Source: Bacillota bacterium
GTDB taxonomy: Bacteria > Bacillota > UBA4882 > UBA10575
Length of the DNA: 7,766 nt
Reading direction: 5' to 3'
Assembly: GCA_003511465.1 (NCBI GenBank)
Contig: DOID01000106.1
Location: 34,514-42,279, forward strand
Positions within the stretch are counted from its first letter, which is position 1, and each line of letters opens with the position of its first letter. Below the pieces are notes generated by a model. It saw only the letters and a program-made list of their open reading frames with translations, was not told the origin of the DNA and made no database searches. Of the stretch, positions 1 through 5,589 are shown in pieces. A program made the position numbers and the translations under genes.

Positions 1-200
1 TTCCCCGCTTAAGAGTGGGAATCGGTGTTCCTGCGGATCAGAGTGCGATCGTAGATTTCGTTTTAGAACGATTTACCGCCGCCGAACAGAAGGCTCTCCC
101 GGAGATCGCTCAGTGGGCAGCCCAAGCTGTAATCTCCTGGTTTGAAGAAGGAATTGAAAAAACAATGAGTAAATACAATGGCCCGGTGCCAATCGCATAG
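1..200 (+). CDS. pth: Peptidyl-tRNA hydrolase, C-terminal part (5' end outside window)
   Basis: The reading frame is open from the window edge (first full codon at 3) to a TAG at 198-200, giving about 66 residues. It begins PRLRVGIGVPADQS, matching the LRIGIGRP-type strand of bacterial Pth, and continues IVDFVLERFTAAEQ, matching the V-x-YVLxxF helix region. It then ends in the helix carrying WFEEGIEKTMSKYNG, which resembles the usual Pth end with a (M/T)NxxN-like motif. Pth releases peptides from peptidyl-tRNA that drops off the ribosome; the catalytic His, Asn and Asp lie in the missing N-terminal part. A Pth gene directly before mfd is the arrangement in Bacillus subtilis, where Pth is called SpoVC. 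An ORF call from the GTG at 15 would be an artefact of the truncation. The assignment rests on sequence resemblance plus synteny. Confidence 0.88.
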   Translation, partial: PRLRVGIGVPADQSAIVDFVLERFTAAEQKALPEIAQWAAQAVISWFEEGIEKTMSKYNGPVPIA

Positions 201-248
201 AATATTACATCAACTGTGACCATATGGTCTATGAGCAAAACCTCTCAG

Positions 249-298
249 CAACCGGAGAAGAGAGCCTTGTTCTCCCTCTTGGTTGTGTTTTCTTGTTT
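249..298 (+). terminator. Possible weak terminator between pth and mfd
   Basis: A two-part hairpin can be drawn. CAACC (249-253) pairs with GGTTG (281-285), and GGAGAA (254-259) pairs with TTCTCC (270-275), leaving a five-base bulge at 276-280. A T-rich but interrupted stretch (TGTTTTCTTGTTTG) follows. It lies between the pth stop and the ribosome binding site of mfd, so it could end pth transcripts or reduce read-through into mfd. The broken stem and imperfect T-tract make this a weak call. Confidence 0.3.
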
Positions 299-304
299 GA
301 ATTT

Positions 305-320
305 AGGGGGTAATGGCTTG
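305..320 (+). promoter_or_regulatory. Ribosome binding site and TTG start that set the mfd N-terminus
   Basis: AGGGGG at 305-310 lies seven bases before the TTG at 318-320. The alternative in-frame starts at 216 (GTG) and 231 (ATG) have no purine-rich site at a suitable distance. The 34 extra residues they would add do not look like any Mfd N-terminus. Starting at 318 gives 1177 residues, beginning M-FDQLIEPVRHW, a helix typical of Mfd starts. Confidence 0.75.
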
Positions 321-3300
321 TTTGATCAACTGATTGAACCAGTCCGCCATTGGGCGGAGACCAGAACAATGTTGCAAACAATTAAAACGGGAAAAAGCAG
401 TTTAGGGCAAGGGATCAGAGGCGCCCAAAGCACCCTGCTTTTGGCAGCGCTGCGGCGGGAGCTTGATGGGCAGATGTTGATCGTTACGAGTACACCGTCG
501 TCAGCCGAACAATTAAAGGCGGATCTTACTTTACTGGTTGGTGCCGATCAATGCCTGCTTTTTCCGGCTTATGACCTCTTAGCCCATGAAGAAGCTTATG
601 AAAAAGAAGTGGCTGGACAACGGCTTTTTGTCCTCGGCAAATTGTTGAACGCAGAAAAGGTAATGGTGATCACGTCTTGGCCGGCGCTGGTGCGGAAAGT
701 ACTACCTCCGGAAGAACTGGCTGCTTTTGTCGTGCCAGTTCAGGTCGGTGTTGAGCTGGGACGGGACCGGTTTCTCCGGCAGCTGGTAACGCTTGGTTAC
801 AACCGCGTAGAAAAGGTGGACACCCCGGGTGAATTTAGTGTGCGCGGGGATATTGTTGATCTTTTCCCGTTGGAGCGACCGGATCCGTTACGGATTGAAT
901 TTTTCGGGGATGAAGTGGACTCGCTACGCACTTTTAACCCGGAAACCCAAAAATCCATTGATAAATTAGCGTCTACACTAGTTTTACCGGCCCGCGAAGG
1001 GTTATGGACAGCAGAACAATTTACTGCTGCCCGCGCTCAATTGAAAAGGGCGGTTGACTGTCAGTGCCAACGTTTACTAAAAGTAGGAAACGAAGAAAAG
1101 CCACAGGAGGCTGCTGATCTTCTCCTGAAGCGATATGCTGAGTTGGTTGAGAAAGTAGAAAACGGTCTGGTTTTTCCCGGAATGGATCGCTTACTACCCT
1201 TAGTGCGCGCTGACTTAACCCCCGTCTGGACTTACCTACCCGCTGCCCATGTGGTTCTTCATGAACCGGTGCGCGGCAGTGAATACCTGCGGTCGTTAGC
1301 GGAAGAAAATGCCCGGATCCTCGGGGGCTTTATCGAACGGGGCTTGATTCTCCCAGAAGAGACCGGACTGTATTTATCTTTTAATCAAATCCAAGCAGCC
1401 TTGGCCCAGCGGGGAAGTATACAACTGGCCAGCTTAAACCGGTCACTTAAAGGGAGTAAGGTCAGTTCCATGCAAGGTTTCCCCATGCGGATGGCTCCTG
1501 ATTATGCCGGTCAATTTAAGAAATTAGTTCAAGATCTAAAGGGTAGAGTGGAGAAGCGGTGGACCATTGTCCTTGGGGTCTCCGGCACGGAGCGGCGGCG
1601 CAGTTTGGCGGAAGCATTGCAGGCGGAGGAACTCTTGACGAATGATTGGCCAAACCAAGGCGGACTAAATCCCGGGCAGATTTATCTGGCGCCGCTTCCT
1701 TTAAGCGAAGGGATGGAATTACCCACTGATCAGATCCTCCTCCTCACGGAAGCCGAAATTTACGGGCGCAGACAGCGTCCCAAAAAGACCAGAGCCCGTT
1801 TTAGTAAAGAAGGGATTAAACTTACTGATTTGGGGGAGCTAAGCGTTGGCGATTATGTCGTCCATCTCAACCATGGGATCGGGCGCTATCTTGGGATTAA
1901 GAAGCTGGAGATTGACGGTGCCGGCCGCGAATATCTCGAGATTGAGTACGCAAATCAAGATCGTCTGTTTGTCCCCACAGATCAGATCGGTTTAATCCAA
2001 AAATATGTTGGGATTGAAGAAAACCCGCCCCGGATTAACCGTTTGGGCGGCGCTGATTGGCAAAAGGTAAAAACGCGGGTCCAAGAATCCATTAAAGAAA
2101 TGGCCGATCAATTGCTGGTGCTTTATGCCGATCGTTTCATGGCGAAAGGCTACATATATCCGCCGGACACGGTTTGGCAGAAAGAGTTTGAAGAAGCCTT
2201 TATCTATGAAGAAACCCCTGACCAACTCCGGGTTGTTGACGAAATCAAAAAAGATATGGGTTCCGAGCGGCCAATGGACCGGTTGCTCTGCGGCGATGTT
2301 GGTTACGGCAAGACCGAAGTGGCGATGCGGGCTGCCTTTAAGGCGGTAACCGACGGAAAACAAGTGGCTGTCCTTGTTCCGACAACCATCTTGGCGCAGC
2401 AGCATTTTCAGACCTTCAATCAGCGCTTCAGTGGCTATCCGGTGAATATCAGTGTTTTAAGCCGTTTCCAGTCCCCCGGGGAGCAGGAAAAGATTGTGCA
2501 GGGGCTAAAGCAAGGGACGATCGATCTGGTGATCGGAACCCATCGCTTGTTATCCAAGGATGTTACCTTTAAAGAGCTGGGACTATTAATTGTTGATGAG
2601 GAACAGAAGTTTGGGGTCGTCCATAAAGAACGCTTAAAAGAACTGAAGAAAAACGTGGATGCGTTGACTTTAACGGCGACGCCGATTCCACGGACACTGC
2701 ACATGTCCTTAATCGGGATCAGGGATATTAGTGTGATTGAAACGCCGCCGGAAGACCGTTTCCCGATTAAAACCTATGTCATTGAATTTAACGAAGAAGT
2801 GATCGGCGAAGCGATCCGGCGGGAAATGGAACGCGGAGGACAGGTCTTCTTTGTTTATAACCGGGTGAAGACCATTGACCGGATGGCCGGTTACCTGCAG
2901 CAGTTGATCCCGGAAGCACGGATTGAGATCGCCCACGGACAAATGTCCGAGGACCAATTGGAAGAAGTGATGCTTAGTTTTTATGAAGGGGCCAGTGACA
3001 TTTTGGTTTGTACGACGATTATCGAGAATGGCCTTGACCTTCCGAATGTGAACACGATTATCGTGTATGATGCTGACCGGCTAGGCCTTTCCCAACTGTA
3101 CCAAATCCGTGGGCGTGTAGGACGAAGTAACCGGGTGGCCTACGCTTATTTTACTTTTCGGAAAGATAAACTCCTGACCGAAGTGGCGGAGAAAAGACTG
3201 GCTACGATTCGCGATTTTACCGATCTAGGTTCCGGGCTAAAAATCGCCCAGCGGGATTTGGAGATCCGGGGGGCCGGAAACCTGTTAGGAGCGGAACAGC

Positions 3301-3851
3301 ACGGTCATATTGAGGCCATCGGTTTTGATCTTTACTGTCGACTTTTGGAAGAAGCCATGAAAGAACGGCGCGGAAAGAAAAAACCGGACACACCAGATCC
3401 CACCATCGAGGTGGTTGTGGATGCTTATATTGGCGATGATTACATCAACGATCCAGCCCAAAAGGTGGAAATCTATAAAAAAATCGCTGCGATTACTGAT
3501 TTGGCGGAAGCCGACGAAGTTGAAGCGGAGATTGAAGACCGCTTTGGCGACCTCCCGACTGCGGTGCGGAATTTACTCGAAATTTCCCGCCTGAAAGTGC
3601 TCGCCAAAAAGCTGGGCATCAGTGGGGTGACCACGGAACGGGGAGATCTGGTCGCCCGTTTCTTACCGGGTTTAGCCTTAGATGCGGACCGGATTGCGAC
3701 TTTACTCGTTAATTACAAGGGGCAGGTTCGTTTCCAACCAGGCCGACAACAGATCATGCGTTGGCGGACCACTGGACTTGGGTCGGCGAAGACTTGGCAA
3801 CTGCTTAAAAATTCTCTCCTCTATTTGCTCGGCGAGAAGAAGTCTGTTTAA
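318..3851 (+). CDS. mfd: Transcription-repair coupling factor Mfd
   Basis: Mfd is a cytosolic ATP-driven DNA translocase. It binds upstream of RNA polymerase stalled at a lesion, displaces it and recruits UvrA, so the transcribed strand is repaired first. From the TTG at 318 it has 1177 residues, the length of the B. subtilis protein. The N-terminal UvrB-like module includes FPAYD at 82-86 and TPGEFSVRGDIVDLFP at 169-184. The CarD-like RNA-polymerase-interacting domain spans about 508-566 (VGDYVVHLNHGIG to LIQKYVG). The RecG-like motor follows, with Walker A GDVGYGKT at 659-666, DEEQ at 760-763, TATPIPRTL at 786-794 and QIRGRVGR at 929-936. The C-terminal regulatory domain begins near 1030 (IEVVVDAYIGDDYI). 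All motor motifs are intact and there is no frameshift. The position between pth and spoVT matches B. subtilis, except that no fin gene is present. Confidence 0.98.
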   Translation: MFDQLIEPVRHWAETRTMLQTIKTGKSSLGQGIRGAQSTLLLAALRRELDGQMLIVTSTPSSAEQLKADLTLLVGADQCLLFPAYDLLAHEEAYEKEVAGQRLFVLGKLLNAEKVMVITSWPALVRKVLPPEELAAFVVPVQVGVELGRDRFLRQLVTLGYNRVEKVDTPGEFSVRGDIVDLFPLERPDPLRIEFFGDEVDSLRTFNPETQKSIDKLASTLVLPAREGLWTAEQFTAARAQLKRAVDCQCQRLLKVGNEEKPQEAADLLLKRYAELVEKVENGLVFPGMDRLLPLVRADLTPVWTYLPAAHVVLHEPVRGSEYLRSLAEENARILGGFIERGLILPEETGLYLSFNQIQAALAQRGSIQLASLNRSLKGSKVSSMQGFPMRMAPDYAGQFKKLVQDLKGRVEKRWTIVLGVSGTERRRSLAEALQAEELLTNDWPNQGGLNPGQIYLAPLPLSEGMELPTDQILLLTEAEIYGRRQRPKKTRARFSKEGIKLTDLGELSVGDYVVHLNHGIGRYLGIKKLEIDGAGREYLEIEYANQDRLFVPTDQIGLIQKYVGIEENPPRINRLGGADWQKVKTRVQESIKEMADQLLVLYADRFMAKGYIYPPDTVWQKEFEEAFIYEETPDQLRVVDEIKKDMGSERPMDRLLCGDVGYGKTEVAMRAAFKAVTDGKQVAVLVPTTILAQQHFQTFNQRFSGYPVNISVLSRFQSPGEQEKIVQGLKQGTIDLVIGTHRLLSKDVTFKELGLLIVDEEQKFGVVHKERLKELKKNVDALTLTATPIPRTLHMSLIGIRDISVIETPPEDRFPIKTYVIEFNEEVIGEAIRREMERGGQVFFVYNRVKTIDRMAGYLQQLIPEARIEIAHGQMSEDQLEEVMLSFYEGASDILVCTTIIENGLDLPNVNTIIVYDADRLGLSQLYQIRGRVGRSNRVAYAYFTFRKDKLLTEVAEKRLATIRDFTDLGSGLKIAQRDLEIRGAGNLLGAEQHGHIEAIGFDLYCRLLEEAMKERRGKKKPDTPDPTIEVVVDAYIGDDYINDPAQKVEIYKKIAAITDLAEADEVEAEIEDRFGDLPTAVRNLLEISRLKVLAKKLGISGVTTERGDLVARFLPGLALDADRIATLLVNYKGQVRFQPGRQQIMRWRTTGLGSAKTWQLLKNSLLYLLGEKKSV

Positions 3852-3856
3852 TAAGT

Positions 3857-3937
3857 ATATTCACAGCTTAAAGAGGGAAATCTATTCTTACCATCTTCCA
3901 TCTGAGGCTATTGGCACCGATTCCCCTAAGTGAATAT
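3857..3937 (+). repeat. Imperfect inverted repeat just after mfd
   Basis: ATATTCAC (3857-3864) is the exact complement of GTGAATAT (3930-3937). Inside it, TTA (3868-3870) pairs with TAA (3927-3929), and GGGAAATC (3875-3882) pairs with GATTCCCC (3919-3926) with one mismatch. The loop is about 36 bases. No T-tract follows, so it is not a standard terminator. Its right arm overlaps the -35 element proposed for spoVT. It could be a structured 3' end of the mfd transcript or an operator-like site; the role is not known. Confidence 0.4.
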
Positions 3938-3961
3938 TCCAGCTCAGCACAGTATATAATA
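3931..3961 (+). promoter_or_regulatory. Probable spoVT promoter, sigma-G type
   Basis: TGAATA at 3931-3936 is followed by an 18-base spacer and TATAATA at 3955-3961. This fits the forespore sigma-G pattern (GHATR, 17-18 bases, CATWHTA) in all five -35 positions and six of seven -10 positions. In B. subtilis, spoVT is known to be transcribed by sigma-G. The same -10 contains a perfect TATAAT, so a sigma-A contribution is possible, but the upstream hexamer is a poor sigma-A -35. The predicted transcript has a leader of about 105 bases before the spoVT start. Confidence 0.55.
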
Positions 3962-4074
3962 TCAATAAATAGTAATAAATCCAGGACAACGAAAGAGGGG
4001 TTAGCTCCTGAAAACATTGAATGCTTTGCAACAATGGTGGTGGATGGAGGACTTGGAAGAAGGAGGGAAAAGGC

Positions 4075-4638
4075 ATGAAGGCAACAGGAATCGTTCGGCG
4101 AATTGATGACCTTGGACGAGTGGTCATTCCGAAAGAAATTCGTAGAACCCTCCGGATTAGGGAGGGAGATCCCCTTGAAATCTTTGTGGATCGAGAGGGA
4201 GAGGTGATCTTAAAGAAGTATTCACCCATTGGTGAGCTGGGGGATTTTGCCAAGGAATACGCTGATTCTTTATATGAGTCGACCGGACACATTTCCTTAA
4301 TTGCTGACCGGGATTTGTTGATCGCGGTGGCGGGGGCACCGAAAAAGGAGTTTATGGATAAACCTATTTCAAAGGCAGTGGAAAATGCCATTGAAGAACG
4401 GAAGGTTGTTTTAATTTCGGCTCCAGGAGAACACAAATACTGTGAAGCCTGTGTGACCTTGGAGGATGATGGGGAATGTAAGTATACTGCGCAGGTGATT
4501 GCGCCGATTATTGCTGAAGGGGATCCGATCGGGGCGGTAATTTTAACTTCGAAAGAACCAGGGGTGACCATGGGCGATTTAGAAATCAAAGTGGCAGAGA
4601 CGGCGGCGGGGTTTCTCGCTAAACAAATGGAGCAGTAA
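4075..4638 (+). CDS. spoVT: Stage V sporulation protein T (AbrB-type DNA-binding domain plus GAF domain)
   Basis: SpoVT is a forespore transcription regulator that tunes sigma-G-dependent genes, acting as activator for some and repressor for others, and so affects spore maturation and germination. The protein has 187 residues (B. subtilis SpoVT has 178). Residues 1-52 (MKATGIVRRIDDLGRVVIPK, then EIRRTLRIREGDPLEIF) form the swapped-hairpin AbrB DNA-binding domain. Residues from about 57 to the end fit the GAF-like domain (ISLIADRDLLIAVAGAP, APIIAEGDPIGAVIL). The full GAF domain separates it from the short AbrB and Abh proteins. The ATG at 4075 is chosen because AGGAGGG (4061-4067) lies seven bases upstream and because family members begin MKATGIVRRIDDLGR. 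The upstream in-frame ATG at 4021 has no such site. The gene appears to be its own unit, with a probable sigma-G promoter before it and a strong palindrome after it. Confidence 0.96.
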   Translation: MKATGIVRRIDDLGRVVIPKEIRRTLRIREGDPLEIFVDREGEVILKKYSPIGELGDFAKEYADSLYESTGHISLIADRDLLIAVAGAPKKEFMDKPISKAVENAIEERKVVLISAPGEHKYCEACVTLEDDGECKYTAQVIAPIIAEGDPIGAVILTSKEPGVTMGDLEIKVAETAAGFLAKQMEQ

Positions 4639-4649
4639 AGAATAAATTT

Positions 4650-4670
4650 ACCCCGGGTGTCACCCGGGGT
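4650..4670. terminator. Bidirectional terminator between convergent spoVT and the minus-strand gene
   Basis: A near-perfect GC-rich palindrome has arms ACCCCGGGTG (4650-4659) and CACCCGGGGT (4661-4670) around a single central base, so the RNA stem is about nine pairs with a three-base loop. It lies 11 bases after the spoVT stop and 3 bases after the minus-strand stop. Read on the minus strand it is followed by an AT-rich tail (AAATTTATTCTTTA). On the plus strand the tail is poor in T, so ending of spoVT transcripts may be less efficient. Confidence 0.75.
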
Positions 4671-4673
4671 TCG

Positions 4674-5099
4674 CTATTCCCGTGGTCGGTTGGCGGCCAG
4701 CATACTAACGAGGCTGGCGAGGACGGTTGGGTTAATACCTTGGTTGCCAAGGGAGGAGGTTAGTAACGGTAACATACTGATTACAGAAGAGAGATTAGGG
4801 TTAGGGTTGTTCTTGGGCGGGGCATTTATCGCCTGACCATTGTAATTGCTGATTAGTTGTAGTAGCTGATCAGTATTGAGTTCCCCTTTCTCATTAAAGA
4901 CCTTGAGGAGAAGGCCGATTACTTCCTGCCCTTTCGGACTGAGTTTAGGCGCTAATTCTAGTAAAGCAGCTAAATCTTCGGGGGGTAAACCCTTGGACGG
5001 TGTTGACGAGGGTGGTTCTGTCGGTGGTTGGGTCTGGCTTATGCTTCGCCTTTTGTAGATCCGTTTTTTCGGGAAACTTTTCACCTCATGATCGGACAT
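4674..5099 (-). CDS. Hypothetical protein with proline-rich linker and helical C-terminal segments
   Basis: I do not recognise this 141-residue protein. The start is well supported: on the minus strand AAGGAGG precedes the ATG by seven bases, and the frame ends at a TAG next to the palindrome at 4650-4670. It has no signal peptide or membrane segment. Residues 1-20 are basic (KSFPKKRIYKRR), and 22-40 are a Pro/Ser/Thr-rich linker. About 41-90 form an amphipathic helical region (PEDLAALLELAPKLSPKG, VIGLLLKVFNEKG). After an Asn/Pro-rich spacer (PPKNNPNPN), about 103-136 are again helical (SSVISMLPLLTSSLG, PTVLASLVSMLAANRPR). This design suggests a small cytosolic adaptor or structural protein, possibly binding nucleic acid or acidic surfaces through its basic end; that is inference only. 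It is convergent with spoVT and divergent from the TM1266-like gene. Confidence 0.8.
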   Translation of the reverse strand: MSDHEVKSFPKKRIYKRRSISQTQPPTEPPSSTPSKGLPPEDLAALLELAPKLSPKGQEVIGLLLKVFNEKGELNTDQLLQLISNYNGQAINAPPKNNPNPNLSSVISMLPLLTSSLGNQGINPTVLASLVSMLAANRPRE

Positions 5100-5152
5100 C
5101 TTGTTTCCTCCTTGCCCCCTATTTACTGTTAGACTATGTATTTTGTCGAAAG

Positions 5153-5413
5153 GTGGTGCCTGTCTTCGGGCAGAACGATCAAACTTTTGTGGTGGGGATG
5201 CAGGTTGCGCACCGGGCGGATCTGGCGCCAGAAGTGCAATCAGTGATCACCAAGTATGGTGGGGATATTGTCGGCCGCTTCGGGATCCCCAGTTTTGACA
5301 AGGACCGCGGGTTGATTGTCCTTTTGATGCATGAAGCGGCGGCGGTGGATCGCTTGACCGATGAGTTAAAAGATTTTAGTGATTTACAAGTAAAGACGGT
5401 TGCTTTTGATTAA
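5153..5413 (+). CDS. Small ACT-like protein of the TM1266 type (putative iron-only hydrogenase system regulator)
   Basis: The protein has about 86 residues. Its core, YGGDIVGRFGIP at 35-46 followed by DRGLIVLLMH and then DELKDFSDLQVKTV, resembles the TM1266 family. That family has a NikR-C/ACT-like fold and typically shows YG-IIVGRMGIP, then a second strand, then LGKLPGVxVKS. Such proteins are named putative iron-only hydrogenase regulators because they often sit with hydrogenase maturation genes, but their ligand and target are not established. No hydrogenase gene lies in this window. The start is uncertain. GTG at 5153 or 5156 fits the expected N-terminus (VPVFGQNDQTFVVGMQV), but the best ribosome-site-like stretch, AAGGTGGTG (5150-5158), overlaps those codons. 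ATG at 5198 would cut away the first ACT strand. A terminator follows six bases after the stop, so this is a single-gene unit. Confidence 0.68.
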   Translation: MVPVFGQNDQTFVVGMQVAHRADLAPEVQSVITKYGGDIVGRFGIPSFDKDRGLIVLLMHEAAAVDRLTDELKDFSDLQVKTVAFD

Positions 5414-5418
5414 AGCGG

Positions 5419-5444
5419 AAAGAGTCGGTTCGCCGGCTCTTTTT
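5419..5444 (+). terminator. Rho-independent terminator with UUCG loop
   Basis: AAAGAGTCGG (5419-5428) pairs with CCGGCTCTTT (5433-5442), with one T-G wobble, around the loop TTCG (5429-5432). The T-run extends to 5444. The UUCG loop closed by a G-C pair next to a C-G pair is a very stable RNA fold. It begins six bases after the stop of the TM1266-like gene and ends that transcript. Confidence 0.9.
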
Positions 5445-5484
5445 AGTGCTTGAAAGGGCGGAAAAGAGTAAGCGGAGAGGATTT

Positions 5485-5505
5485 ATGCGCCCGATCACGA
5501 AATAA
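5485..5505 (+). other. Possible six-codon leader ORF (MRPITK)
   Basis: ATG at 5485 opens MRPITK followed by TAA at 5503-5505. GGAGAGG (5474-5480) lies four bases before the ATG, a usable though tight ribosome binding site. The stop falls inside a degenerate copy (5502-5518) of the inverted-repeat arm that follows. A very short translated ORF placed just before alternative hairpins is the layout of attenuation-type leaders. Chance could equally produce so short an ORF, and no clear promoter was found before it, so this is speculative. Confidence 0.25.
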
Positions 5506-5516
5506 CTCAAAGCAAA

Positions 5517-5567
5517 GCTTTTTGCGTTGTTATCGAAATACTTAAATCAAATAACAACGCAAAAAGC
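5517..5567. repeat. Perfect 17-bp inverted repeat upstream of the rhomboid gene
   Basis: GCTTTTTGCGTTGTTAT (5517-5533) and ATAACAACGCAAAAAGC (5551-5567) are exact complements separated by 17 bases. It ends 22 bases before the rhomboid start and does not cover the ribosome binding site (about 5575-5583). The T-run is in the left arm, not after the stem, so it is not a standard terminator on either strand. A degenerate copy of the right arm occurs at 5502-5518 (ATAAC-TCAAA-GCAAA-GC) and could pair with the left arm instead, giving two exclusive folds. It could be an RNA switch, a DNA operator, or a copy of a small dispersed repeat. Confidence 0.85.
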
Positions 5568-5589
5568 CCAAGCAGGGAAGGTGTTCACC

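Noticed and set aside
216..317. Upstream GTG/ATG starts for mfd (216, 231)
   Set aside because: They have no ribosome binding site, the extra 34 residues are unlike Mfd, and the TTG at 318 has AGGGGG at seven bases and gives the usual length.
1992..2957. Several minus-strand and out-of-frame open frames within mfd
   Set aside because: They sit opposite the conserved motor motifs of mfd and have no family resemblance.
4034..4078. 14-codon ORF overlapping the spoVT start codon as ATGA
   Set aside because: It has no ribosome binding site of its own, and its Gly/Arg-rich sequence simply reads through the spoVT ribosome-site region.
3888..4589. 233-residue open frame on the minus strand opposite spoVT
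   Set aside because: It lies antisense to a clearly conserved gene, its Ser/Pro/Arg-heavy composition is typical of a shadow frame, and it has no recognisable domain.
4876..5298. Plus-strand open frames over the minus-strand gene and into the intergenic region
   Set aside because: They are shadows of the minus-strand gene and the TM1266-like gene, and none has a ribosome binding site.
5517..5567. Reading the 17-bp inverted repeat as a transcription terminator or CRISPR remnant
   Set aside because: The T-run is inside the left arm and none follows the stem, and there are only two exact arms in inverted orientation with no spacer-repeat series.
5527..5589. Earlier TTG start for the rhomboid gene
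   Set aside because: It lies within the left arm of the inverted repeat and has no ribosome binding site, while ATG 5590 has one.
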